From Globodera rostochiensis (taxonomy: Eukaryota; Nematoda; Chromadorea; Rhabditida; Heteroderidae), in the NCBI GenBank assembly GCA_018350325.1, contig JAEVLN010000010.1, forward strand, positions 3,210,371 through 3,274,370: a DNA stretch of 64,000 bases, given 5' to 3'. Position 1 is the first letter of the stretch, and every line of letters starts with the position of its first letter. Below the pieces are notes generated by a model that saw only the letters and a list, made by a program, of their open reading frames with translations, did not search any database and was not told the origin of the DNA. The translations under genes and the position numbers were made by a program. Below, one piece after another: positions 35,698 through 47,884 of the stretch.

Positions 35698-38654
35698 TTA
35701 TTGGTTCAGGGAAAGACGTTCAAAGACGGGCAACCGAATTTTGCTCGCATTTGGCGCCACTGGCGATTTGTGCTGCGCATGGGACGATGACGAGGAGGAG
35801 AGCAAGGAGGCCAACGAGGACGAGGCGGTTGAATAGTTGTTAACCACGGCATTAACTTAAAGGCCAATTTTGCAAGACTTTGCGGCACTTTGGAACTAAA
35901 ACCCTTCGGAATATTAACATTAATAAAATTTCCGTTGTAAAATGCCAAATTCACTTTTTTTCGTTTCTCAGAAAAGGTTTCAAAATGTTTAGCAAAAATT
36001 GCGTTAAAAGTTTTTTATTTTTTGACATAAAACATTTGTCCCTACCTTTAACTGTGTCACCATCACTGCTTCGTCTGTGCTGTGCTTCGTCCTCGGTGTC
36101 TGGCAAAAGTGTGTGCCCGATCATTTGAAGGCCGATCAATTTTTTGGTTCCAACGTTCGATTTGGTTAAAGTCTGAAAAATATAATTGAGCCTAACACAT
36201 ATTTTTGAAATATTTTTCAACAAAAAAAATTACGTCATCATCAAATGCCATTGGTGGGGACTCAGTGCCAGAATCTGCAGTTGACGAGATGAGCGACGAT
36301 CGTGAATATTCATCTAAGGAAATTTTGTTAAAATAATTACTTATTTAAATACAATTAAATACTTTCACACAAAAAATATTTTCCATATTTTACCATCGCT
36401 TGAGCACAGATTTGCCAGCAACTGTTGTGGGTCCAAATCGTTGTTGGCAGCGAAGCCTTTGCTGGTGCAAATCTCTTGCGCCTTTGTGGCCATACACCAT
36501 TCATCGCCGTTATTGTGTCCATGTTGTTGTTCCTTGCCGAACGGGGACAACGAATCGCTGGTCGGATGTCCCATGGAACTGTAAAAAAAGAGTATGTGGC
36601 TTAAACTCGACCTAAAAGAAGGGCGCAAAAGTTTATAAAAAAAATATTTTTTATAAACTATCTGAATTTTGTGTTAATAGCTAATATTGTTGCCCGGATC
36701 AATTGAAATTACATCTGATAGTGATGATTAAGTTGAGGTGATGTCATTCCGTGGCGAAATATTTCGGCTGGTCGCTGATGTTTGGAAGAAATTCCGCTAT
36801 ATGTTTCATATGATGATTCATATGATGACGATGAAAGTCGTTGATTTTGTTGATGACGATGTTGTTTTTCTGGTGAACATTGGTGATTGGAGTAAAACTT
36901 TAATTAAATGATCAGAGATAAAGTAACAAAATTTTTATAACATTTCCTGCCAATAAAATTCAGAACAAACCGACTAAAAATGAGCCCAAAACCTTCGCAA
37001 CATTTGTTAATGTTTGGTGGTTGGGCATTGAACATTAATGGTTGTATGAATTGCCCAAAATAGCAAATATTTGCGATTTTAGATCAAAATTTAATATTTT
37101 GACATGATTTTGATATACTTCATCATCAGGAAAAGTTGGCAGTCCAGGTTTAAAATACATATTTTCAAAAATTCATAAAATAATCAAAAAATGGAAATAA
37201 TATCTCTTTTTGTTTTCTTAATTCATTTTTAGCTGGATTATTTTTTTACCGTAGTTTCCTGCTGTTGGTACTGTGGGTAGTTGGAGCCCAACAAATTAAG
37301 GCCGACCGGAAGCTGGTGATGATGCCCTTTGTGTTGTACGTTAAATGGAAAAAAATTTGCACAATTTTCCTGCTGATGTTGCAGCGCATTGTTACTTTGC
37401 GCTTTCCCCAGAAAGTGGCTGTGAAAGCTGAAAAAAACATAAATTCTATATTTAAAAAATTTAACAAACATTTTTTGAATTTAAACATAAAAAATTTTAT
37501 TAAAATAAAATCTACCTGTTAAAAGCATGCACCGAATTGTTCTTCTGAAGCATACTTCCGAATGGTGAATTGCCCAGCGATGCACTTGACGATGAGACTA
37601 CCATAAGTGATCTTCGAGGAATTTCAGCAGCGGAACCATCTAGATAAATATTTAATTTACCGGTAATTATAAATAATAAAAAATTAATGACTGGTTGAAA
37701 TTATCAAACTAGCTTCCCTTAAAAATCCCGAAACCGGGAATTTCCGGAACCAAATTCCGGATTTGTTAAAGCTCGAAAATCCGCGGGTTACCTCCGATCC
37801 CGGTATTAATTCTTGGTAATCCCGGTTCCAGTTTGAACATTAAATTCTTGTCCCGCCAAAGTCTATCAAAAACAAACCAGTATTCAGTGCCAAAAGTGAT
37901 CTGAAAGCCTTGAATTGGGACCTTACACATACTTATTGGAAGGGTGGCTAATTCCTGCACCATTCGAAGTGCCTTTTCATTCTGTTCAATCAGTGCATTC
38001 AATTGCGACGGGTTCTCATTGTGAATCTGAACTTGGCACAATTATACTGCTTATTTTAAATGCCAATAATAACGAACAAAGTGGCAACGAGGACCATACG
38101 GACAGTATCCTAAAATGTATTAGTAAAAACAGGCGTAATGTCATAGTTGGCACAATGCCAAATCTTGTTGCACAATGCAAAAGCACCTGTTTTGTGATAA
38201 GATTGGCATGCCTCTGTCTTGTACTTGGGATGTCTTGGCACCGGGCGCTTTTCTTTCTCGCCATGGGCATATTGGCATCTTTTAAAGAAAATTAAAATTC
38301 AAGGTTTAAATGTCACGAAAACCTTTCGCCGTAGTTACATCGTCCGTGTTCCATCCATGATCGGCACAGCTCTGTTTTGTACAGCTTCGGGTTCTTTTGC
38401 TGTAATTTTAATGCCATACTTAATTTGCAAGAATCTTCACAAGTTTTGATACAAAAGCTCGCTTTTCAACTCGAGTTCGATGCCAAGACTCTCGAAAAAC
38501 AAACTTGTTGTTGTTGTTGCTGTTGCTGTTGTAGAACGCTTCCAACCATACTATTGTTGTTTGACGGATTGCTGCTGTTACTGGCCAGTGTCGGTGGTGT
38601 TGGAATTGGTGGGCTGTTGACTGCATAACACGCGCTGGGATTATACGGCGGCAT
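35698..38654 (-). CDS. Tandem CCCH zinc-finger mRNA-binding protein, TIS11/ZFP36 type
   Basis: Twelve exons: 38654-38505, 38399-38323, 38278-38187, 38109-38078, 38026-37933, 37639-37516, 37427-37250, 36897-36713, 36578-36394, 36313-36234, 36172-36046, 35855-35698; 493 residues, phases consistent. A Ser/Asn/Pro-rich start ends in a Gln run of nine. Finger 1 is C62-x8-C71-x5-C77-x3-H81 preceded by YKTEL; finger 2 is C100-x8-C109-x5-C115-x3-H119 preceded by HPKYKTEA and ending CHFIHNE. The 18-residue linker and both lead-ins are those of TTP/TIS11 proteins, which bind UA-rich 3' UTRs and recruit deadenylation; nematode relatives include CCCH-1 and germline POS-1/MEX-5. The long tail is His/Ser-rich and ends KIRLPVFERLSLNQ. 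Retaining the intron after exon 8 would end the protein at 36709. A TTACAG acceptor precedes the ATG by 6 bases. Confidence 0.9.
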
Positions 38655-40864
38655 CGACCTCTGTAACACTCTAACAGTAACTTCGTGGCATAAGCCGTTG
38701 GTTTTCAATATTCAAAAATCGCGCTAAATGTTTTGGCATTCTGAAATTAATGGAAAATATCTAAATGATGAATTTGACTTGGCATGAATATACATAATGT
38801 CAATTTGGAACTAATTACTAAATTTTGCTTCATATTTAAAAAAATCGATACTGTTTAAATTTTCATTTCTTTAGTTTATAAAATTGTCTTTTTTATTAAT
38901 TTTTAAGTTGACGTCTTATTTAAAATATGGCACTAGAGCCGGGCTGCAGAAATATAATTAAAAATAGAATTGGGCACTGGTTTTGCAGAGTAAAACTTTT
39001 GAAAAAGGTAGTTGATGATTGACCAAAAAATGATTGCCGTTTCATTTTTACACACATTATCGAATATTTCGTAAGCAATTAGGTATGTGCATTTATTTGT
39101 TTGTTGTTCAGTCCCCCCCCCCCTCTTAAAAAAAATTGAACAAATTCTACCAATAAAAATAATACAAAGAAAAACAAAAAGATAATTTACAAAACTCCGA
39201 AATTAACATTTTGATTCAAAATACTACACAAAAAAAAGATTTATAAAATAATCGAAAGTTATATAATCTATCACAATAATTTAAATCAGAATAGTAATTG
39301 TAATTGATCCAAAATTATGAAAAAAGATAAGAGGAAAATCATTTCTGCATTGTCACAAGACCATTTTTCCATTTTTGGACAAATGTTTATCACACCCATT
39401 ATTTGATTCATTTATGACCATTTTTTATATTGAACTTTTTTTATAAAATTTTTTAATGGTTAATAACTTTATTTATTAATGCTTTAAAGTGTAAGCTTAA
39501 TTATTTCTTTCATTTGTCAAAAACACTAAATCCATTTACATAGTCTGGAAAATGAATTTATGTTTTGAACATTGAGCGGAATTAATTGAGATGAGCTTTT
39601 TTAAGACAATTATATGGCGCTCCTTCTTTGGGCCGGCTTAGCAAAAAAGTAAAAAATACAAAAATATATTAAAACTTAAAAAAATAAAGGACCAAAAGCA
39701 AAAAAAATAAAATAAAATCTTTATTTTATATTTAAACAAATTAGCTAATCCCGGCGGAAAGCAGACAAAAATAATTTTAAAGACTTCGCCGGGGCAAAGG
39801 TCGGCGCAAAGTCTCCCAAATGTGCCGGCGCAAAAGCGGCATCAAGTTCTATATTAATGAAATTTAATATTTGAATCATTTAAATAGTTAATAGGCTTAT
39901 TAAAGATTAATGAACGATAATAATAAATAAATTTTAGCAATTTTAAACCTTTTTTAAATTCAAAATTTGTTGAGTGTTAAAAAATTTTAGATTCAAACCT
40001 TAAAACTTCAAAACCATTTGTTGAACTCAAACACATTCCATATTGTTAAGGAACTGCTGAGGCTAATTGTACTCTGTCCAACGATCAGTGATGCATGTAT
40101 AAAAACACTTTTTGCGATCGTTTTTGGTGACGAATTTTGGGGGGGGGGGCGTAGAAAGGGACCGAGGGGCGGGTATATGATGGGCACAAAAAAGAGGCAG
40201 TCAGAGGAGCGAAGAGTAGTCACAAGGGTTGGGGACGGACGGACAATAGTGGGGTGAAAGTCATGAGAGTCAAAGGGTTGTGATGTTGGGGATGATGGCG
40301 GGAGGGGGAGAGGGAGAGGGGGGGGGGAAGAACCGGCTGCTGGGACCGAGACGACATTGTGTCAGGGGGACTATGGGGGGGGGGCAAAAGACAGCAGAAG
40401 AGAGAAAAACGTAAAAATGGAAAATTTGGGGGAACGACGACATCAAAAATTGGGGAGTTGTGGGGGGCAGGGAGAGGGTGGTGCTCGGAGAGCGTGAAAA
40501 ATGCGAAGAATTGGGTGGACCGGGCCCAGAAACGTTGTGCGGTGATGTGATGTGAAGGGAGAGGAAGGAAGTGGAGGTTTTTTGGGCTGGAACAAATGGG
40601 AGCTGCTGTGGGAGGGGGGGGGGGGGTGGCGGCCAAATGTTTGGGGAACAGCATCGTTTTGTGGCCCATATTATGGCAGGTTCAGGTGGCGTGGGACTGA
40701 GTTAGCGGGCATTGTTTGAAGCGAAAATCCAGACATAAAAATTAAACGTCCATATGCGTGGAAGCCTATCAATGTGAAAGGGAAGGGGGTAAAAAATCCA
40801 GTTTTTAAATTTTTTTTTAACTTAAAATTTTGGTAACTATACCATTGTAATAGCATTGAGCATT
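38655..40864. other. Upstream region of the first CCCH gene with long purine-rich tract
   Basis: No supported exons. AT-rich sequence to about 40100, then a strongly purine-biased strand at about 40130-40670 with several G8-G13 tracts. The 149-codon Pro-rich minus frame there is the complement of this tract and is not called as a gene. Confidence 0.5.
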
Positions 40865-41023
40865 ACTGTTTGGCAAATGCGGTTTTTCGGGTATTCAGTA
40901 ACGGTAATTCGGTAAATTACCGTTACCGAAAACCCAAAATTTTTTCGGTATCTGTAAAATACTGAAAATTTCCGTGGTAATACCGAAAATTAATGCGGTA
41001 ATATCGTACCGTGCCGAACACTA
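40865..41023. mobile_element. hAT-like miniature element with TTGAGCAT duplication
   Basis: The ends TACTGTTTGGCA and TGCCGAACACTA are near-perfect inverted repeats flanked by the exact 8-mer TTGAGCAT (40857-40864 and 41024-41031). The 159-bp interior is made of GGTAATACCG / CGGTATTACC words, so it can fold back. Confidence 0.88.
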
Positions 41024-41031
41024 TTGAGCAT

Positions 41032-44000
41032 GTTTTGAGCGGAAATTGAAAAAAGGGGGTTTTAAATTAAAAAATGAAATTTAATTAAAGAAAAGTGAAA
41101 AAACGAAGTAGAAATGCGACTATATAAGCATCCGCATGCTTCACCTAAAGCTAAAGCTAGCGTAAAGCAGCTCGGGTAAAGACGACTGAGTGGGTACGGG
41201 GTGGGCCCGGAGAGGGAGAAAAAAAGCACAGAGTGTGTGTGCTCCCCTCACTCCCCCCCCCCCCATCAACCAGATAGAGGGGTCCCGGAAGCGCTGGAGG
41301 GGAGAGCAAGCAAAAGCGCTCTCTGCTGCTTTTGCTGAAGGGTTTCCAGGCCAGCAGATGAGGGTGGCTGGCAAAAGAGCCGAGTCGGGGGAGCTCGGCT
41401 GGCACAAAAGAAGGCCCGCCTTGAGGAGATGGGCGCCAGACTGATACATACGAGTTGAAAGGCAATAGGCACGGGACTGACTGTTCGACCCAGGGACCAA
41501 GGCTGGAGATTTCAAAAATTCAGAGTTTGCACATTATTTCTAAAACTGTATTTATGTTTTGGTTAATTAAAAAATAAAATTTATCCGACCATTTTAAACT
41601 TTGCCATTTTGACGTTTATGAATCCGTTTCACCCTTGTGGCTATCTGATATCATCAATTTTTGAGCTTTCACGGTTGGGTAAGGCTTAAACTAAAAAACG
41701 ATGGTGTGCCTCCAAAATTTTGGTGGAACCGAAGTGTCCGAACTCAGTGTGTCTAAGCAGCTCTTGCCGAGCTCTTGAGACAACTCTCGTCAGTTCCCGT
41801 CAGCATTCCTTTTTATTCCCGACTTTTTTTTGTCCCTTTCTATTCACTGGAACAGGCTTCTCGTCTCGTCTCACCTCCCTTCTTCACGTTGAGTTTGGGG
41901 GCTAGCCGGGCTCAGGCTTTTGCCAAAAGTACACACACTCAACTGGTTGGTTGGTGCCCGAGCCTCTCTGGAGAGGAAAAAAAATGGTGGGAAGAATTCC
42001 TATGGAAAATCCACCACATTATTCTTCTTCTGCTGAATTGTGGGGGAGGGGCACGGATGCTAGGGCGGGTGGAAATAGTGTAGTAAAAAGTTACTGGAGA
42101 GAACACAGAGATGGGGCAATAGAGTACACAACATTGGACAAATGTAGTGGAGGAAATAGTGGGCAAAACGAAGCACACCCACACTCAACACACAGAGAAG
42201 ACAGAGGAGGGGAGGACTGGAAATTCCGCTGCGAGTCCATCGCACCCCATCAAATAATCCATCCAGACAAACGACATTTGTTCCTTCTTCCGCCCTTGTG
42301 TTGCTCCCCTTCTTTCCATTCCGTCTTTTTACATTTCCTCTGCCAGACGAATTGGCGGACCAGCTGACTGGATGGAATGAAAGGAAAATAGTGGGGTTGT
42401 GTGTGTGTTTGGCCGAAGACGGAGTAGGTGAGGGCGTAATATGAACGGCGGGCGGGGGTCGAATGAATGAAATTGGATGGGTGTGGGTGGGTGGGGGGTA
42501 TGGGATGGAATGGGAATAATGGTTGACGGCGGGCGATAAGCAGGTTTTCCGGTCCTCAAGGTGGGAGGAGGACAGTGGCGAATTTTTTTTTTGGGGGGAA
42601 TTTGTTGAAAGAAAATCGGATTTTTTTGCACAAACATTGTGAAGGAAAGGACTTTTAACATTCGGGACTCATCTAATAATTACTATATTATCTTTTCTCG
42701 TAAATTAAAAATATGAGTGAAAAAAAAAATTTATAAACAATTGGATCCGGAGTATTTTTGATTTTGATTTTCGCTTAAATTTGCTCATAGCAGTTTCTTA
42801 ATCTATGTTTTAATAAGACAGAAAGGGGAAAGCGCTTAAGATTTGTTAAACAAAGAAAAAAGAGCGCTAAATGTAAAACTATTATGGGCTTAACGAAAGT
42901 GGCCGGCCGGAGGCAATTTTCTCTTTTCATCACGTGGGGCAAGAATGCAGAAATAATGATGCTTGGGGGTTCTTTTCTCGCTGTTTCTAACAAAGCCCAG
43001 TTAATTCCCGTTTTCCCTGTCTCTCTATTCCTATTTAAATATTTTTTCTTTTCTCTACTCCTAAGTCTGTGTGGTGGTTTTCTCTTACCGTTATTGATAA
43101 TTTGTTAATGCCTTAGGCACACGCTTTTTCTCTCTCTACGTTTGTTCCCTGTAATTTTGCCTTGGGTGCATTTTCTAGCGAAGGCGCCGATGGAGTTGTA
43201 TGGAAGTTGAAAGTCAAAGCGGCTTTTCTTAAAGACTGGTCTTTTCAAAAATGGTTTTTTGCATGATTTTTGATTTGTCCCGACGATGCCATCGGACTCT
43301 CTCCCACTACTAAATTTAAGGAATTTTTTCGACTAAAAATTTCCTAAAATGAGAAGAATAAAGAAAAAAATTTAATTTTTTTAGTATTAGGGAAAAAATC
43401 CGTAACTCCTTTTCCCCATCTCTTTGGTGTCCCGTTACCGTATGCTGGATTTAGAATGATGACCCATCCCTGTAGTGTACATGTACAAACTACCCGGAAA
43501 CTGAGCTGCAGGCGATTTTACATTCTCCCTCCCATCACACCAGCAGAGGTGAAAGTGTGTGTTCTGTTCTGTTCTGATCAGGAACGATCGGTTAGGGCAA
43601 AAAATGCGTCCCCTCACCTCACCCCATCCCATTATTTGTCCAGACAGACAGTGCAGTGCACACACAAGCACAACTTTTTTCTGGGCTGGGACTGACAGTG
43701 CTTGTGCTGCTTGCTGGCGGTGGTGGTGGATGAAGCTTTTTGAGGGGGCGGTGGAGGCGGTCGGGCCGGTTTTTCACCCCGCCAACAACCCCCACTCCCA
43801 CCCCCTCCCCATGCACATCTTCGCTTTTTTTTTATCGGAGACAGCGGGTGGCGGCAGATCATCAACAACACACTCCTTACTAACCTCAACTTCACTTCGA
43901 TGACGGAGCGCCGCTTTATTTTATATAGTGCGTTTGTGATAAATGATTTTGATGCTAAATGTTAAAACAATTGGCAAATGATGAGGGGTGGAGTTTGAAA

Positions 44001-45662
44001 GTAATTTGATCAAAATCATTTTTAAATGTTCATTTTTGCCTCTTTTTATAGTAATTTATGATGCATTAACGACAAATGATTTTGTTGCTAGTTATTAATC
44101 AATAAGGGAGAGTTTAGAATTTTTTTTTTCGCGTTTAGTTTGTATAATTTTGTTTACAAATTGTTTGTCGATATTAATTTAAAAAATGGTTTTATTTCGA
44201 TTTCCCTAGGACCTTTCACATTCTTAATGTTTGATCGGGACTGGTAAAAATGGCACAAAATATGCCAAAAAAATTTGCATAACAAAAAATGCAGATTAGA
44301 GCAAAAAATTTGCCATTCATAGCTGGCACTTGCATTTGGGCACGGCTTCAAATGGCATTGTTCTTTAAGGAACGAGAAATGAATAGAAAAGATGGGATCA
44401 AAAATCATCAGAATTTAAACAATGTTAAAATATAGCTAATTAAAAATTAAAAGCTCAATATTTGGGAAGCTTAAAGGCAGAGATATTAAGCCAGAATTTT
44501 TTTTTTTTTTGGATAACGCAGTACGGCTATAATTTTTAACATCGGGAAGAAAGTTGAACCCGGGATTTGGTAAATTAGCTATTTTTTGAGTTTCTCAATT
44601 TGTACATGAGGTAAAAGATTGTTTTATCAAACTGAGAATGCAAAGGATTCAGAAAATTAAGAAAAGATCAAACAGAAGTGCAAATTCATTTTTTTTTGTT
44701 CTGTTAATGTGCATCCCCCTCCCCCTAAACGCTCTAATGATTATCGCCATATCACATTCATCTCGATTGATGTGTCTATTAGGCGTCATCGCCGTCAGCT
44801 CTTCTCTCTTCGATTGTGTCCCGGAAAAACAGTAACAGCAGCAGCAGCATCATCAGAAATAGGGGCCGGGAGAAATGTGCGACGCACTTCACGGCTTTGT
44901 CTGAGTGCGGAGGACCCAGCTACTGCTTGCTGCTCACGGGGAAAAAACTGGACGACAACAACGACGATGACGGGCGGGCAACTTCCCTCCCCCCCCCCGA
45001 ACTCAACGCCAGCAAGCAGCAACAACAACACAACAACCGGTTGCTTGCGCAAGTTTGGTCAGACAACTGCAGCAGCTGGTTGGATGGATGGAAGTGGGGC
45101 ATTGAGCCGGCCCATGTCCACTACGAGCACGGGGTATACGCGTCGGGGGTGGAGAACAGACGGGGGGGGGGGGGTCCATTGTGCGAAGTCCGTCCGCCGT
45201 CTGCTGTTCACAACAATTTTTTTTTGGATGTGGAGCAGAAAAATGTATGTGTTGCGCGCAACTGGACCCGTTAGTTGCGCTGATGAATGGACTTTTAATA
45301 AAGTTGGAAGGACAACAAATGTGTGAAGAAGGAATAGGGATGGATGGGGCTAAATTATGAGGAAAGTGTTAAAAATTTATTGCAAATATGTTGCTTGCAT
45401 AAATTTGAAAAAATTCGCTAAAAATTTTATAACAATTTTAAAAGAAGTAAAAAACAATTAAAAAAAATTTTAATTACTTTATTTCCAATATTATATTGTT
45501 TATTTAGTTCGGCTTATTTTGAGAAAAGTTATGGCGTCTTGCGTTGTCCACATCCCATTATACACGGTTATCGAATAAAAACAAATTGAAATTTGCTTTG
45601 ATGTTTATGAAACCAGGAAAAGACTGGAACAAATACAATAAAATTAAATTTTTTTTATAAAT
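41032..45662. other. Gene-free region with GC-rich low-complexity islands
   Basis: Islands at about 41180-41450, 41770-42620, 43480-43910 and 44700-45310 are GC-rich and strand-biased (GAGGGGGAG, GTGGGTGGG, CAACAACGA/CAGCAG). Many overlapping short frames exist in several phases, and none shows a domain or splice chain. A TATATAAG lies at 41110-41117 but without evidence of a promoter. Unrecognised 5' exons or regulatory DNA for the flanking minus-strand CCCH gene are possible. Confidence 0.45.
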
Positions 45663-47806
45663 TCAAATGCAACACCAACTCCGCCGTTTTCCTTGCTTTC
45701 TCTCATGCTTAATCATTTCTTTCAGCTGATCATCCTCCCTCTGTTGAAGTCGCCTAAAATCAATTTTAAACTCATGAACATTTAAATTTAAAAAAAACGA
45801 AAAAATACTTAAAATATGTAAGCAAAAAAAGGAAGAAATATTTTACTGTGCCAATGCTTGCATGGTCTCCTCAATGCCTTGTCCTGTAAAAGCGCTCGAC
45901 TCAAAGAACATCATGCCATATTCCTTTAAACAGAGGGTCTACAAAATCGGTTTCGGGATTATGTGAGCTTTCCCCTTAAAGGACATTTGAACAGGCTGCA
46001 GACCCGTTCTCGCACTTCTTGATCAAATACGTTTTGAAATGATCAAGAATTTCAATCGGAATCTCATATTAGTTAGCACCTCAGCAAGATCCTTGCCATG
46101 CTGATACGTTATTGTGCGACAATGCTCATTGGGATAGAGATCTACCTAAAAATCGATGGCATGAACAATTATTTAAAAATGTAAAAAAAAAAAAATTGAA
46201 TTTTGACTCAATTGTTAAGAGATTTGCATCCCATAATTTTAAAATGCGGTAACGTCTTGAAAAGTTAAATTAATTTTATAAAATAATTTATTATAGAAAA
46301 TTGATTTTTACTGGCCTTGTTCCCGACCAAACAAATTACACTGTCATTGTCCACCCCCGCCTTCACAGATTCAACCCAATTTCGTACATTTAGAAACGAA
46401 CTTTCCTACATTGAAAAAAACAAAATGTAAAAAAAAGTTTTTACAATTCGCCACTTACTGAAGTCACGTCGTACCTATAAATTTTTTAGATTATTGTTTA
46501 AAATATTTTATTAATACTTAAATATACTTAAGTAAAATAAAAAATATATTTGATAATAATACCTAACGTAAGTAAAATTTCATCCATAATTTAAAATAAA
46601 TTGAATTTATGGGCATGTTGCTAAATTACAAGTAAATGCGACGCTTTATATTTATTTCAAATTAGTAAGATTTTTACATCAGAATCACTCCATCCGCTTT
46701 GCGAAAATATTGTTTGGTGATCGAGCGAAATCTAAGATAATTATTTTTAAATTTCAAGCATAAATGCTTTATTTTACCTACCTCTCTTGACCAGCTGTAT
46801 CCCTAAAAAAGTTAAATAAATTAATAAATAATAAATTAAAATATTTATACCAAAGTTGTAGAGCGACCATTCTTTCGCGAACAAGCAAAGTTTTGACAGT
46901 AAAATCCACGCCTAATTAAAAATTCTTAAATTTAATTTTTTTTAAATAAATAAAAAACTAAATTTATTTTCTGAATAAGTGTTTTGTTTTTTGATTACCT
47001 ATAGTTGCATTGAACAATGGCTTAAAGCGATTGTGACAAAATCTGAAATAATAAACTATAAAATTATCCCTCAATTTTCTCATCCGTAAAATGTCCTCGC
47101 AAAAAAATGAATTATTCTAACTAAAACGTGCCTATGCAAAAAGCATGTCTTCCCAACTGCTGAGTCGCCAACAAAAACAACTTTGAAAATTCGGTCAGGA
47201 ATCTGGAGATTCAATAATATATTAATCTTTTTGACTGATCAGATCAGTTTAAATTTCACCTGCTGAAAAGCTTCTTTGATTGTGTTACGACGATGGGACA
47301 AGTTGTTGAGTTCGCCATTAACAGGCAAATTTGCCGAGTCCGGTGATTGAATCGCATTAAGCGAAACTCGCGCAGCTAACTAAAAAAAGGAATTGGGAAA
47401 AATATTTAATTATATTTATTTTTAAATGATTATCCGTTAAAGGAAAAGTTTGAATATGAAAATTGATGGTATGCTAAAAAAGGCTAAAAATTTACTTCGT
47501 TAGTCATCATTTCCAACTCGTCCTGCAAACTTGGTGATTGGCCTCAAATTAAATCATTAATATTTGAGAAACTTTGATAGAGGGTTTGACCGATCATGAA
47601 ATCATTTAAATGACATTAAGTAATCTTCCAAAAAAATTTTAATGCGGATTTATTTGACTTTAAATTCAAAAATGTTCAGAAGATTCCGAATTACTATCAA
47701 TTCCACTGTAATGATGATGTGGATGTTCACTGGATGTCGGAGAATATTGTGACAAATCGTCCAATTCCGCGCGGGATACGGTGGCCAATCCACCGCCTCC
47801 GGACAT
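45663..47806 (-). CDS. Rab GTPase module of a RASEF/Rab45-type protein
   Basis: Exons: 47806-47695, 47542-47496, 47379-47260, 47202-47132, 47042-46999, 46911-46851, 46802-46782, 46731-46678, 46474-46459, 46405-46316, 46145-46080, 45923-45847, 45753-45663; 289 residues from the ATG at 47806. A Ser/His-rich and acidic lead with a short coiled-coil-like stretch precedes a Rab domain: P-loop GDSAVGKT (105-112), FNATIGVDF (switch I), WDTAGQE (152-158), NKVD (211-214) and FFESSA. The C terminus WCCI carries the double cysteine used for geranylgeranylation. EF-hand exons just upstream make this a RASEF/CRACR2A-type large Rab (C. elegans RSEF-1), acting in vesicle traffic. Two introns need GC donors (47131 and 46315) to keep [12 protein letters not shown] and NKVD intact. 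How 47806 connects to the EF-hand exons is unresolved. Confidence 0.85.
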
Positions 47807-47884
47807 ATCGTTGATTGCGATAGTCAGCGGAAATGTTTTATTTTAGTAAAATAATATTTTAAACAACTATTTAAAATGCAAAAC

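Noticed and set aside
40220..40669. 149-codon Pro-rich minus-strand frame
   Set aside because: It is the complement of a purine tract with homopolymers; composition explains the absence of stops.
44709..45326. 205-codon plus-strand frame
   Set aside because: Overlapping frames of similar length exist in other phases; low-complexity GC-rich DNA without domains or splice sites.
46308..46315. GT donor alternative for the Rab NKxD exon
   Set aside because: Using GCCA|GTAAAA with the acceptor four bases downstream restores the frame but turns NKVD into NKAN, destroying the guanine-specificity motif.
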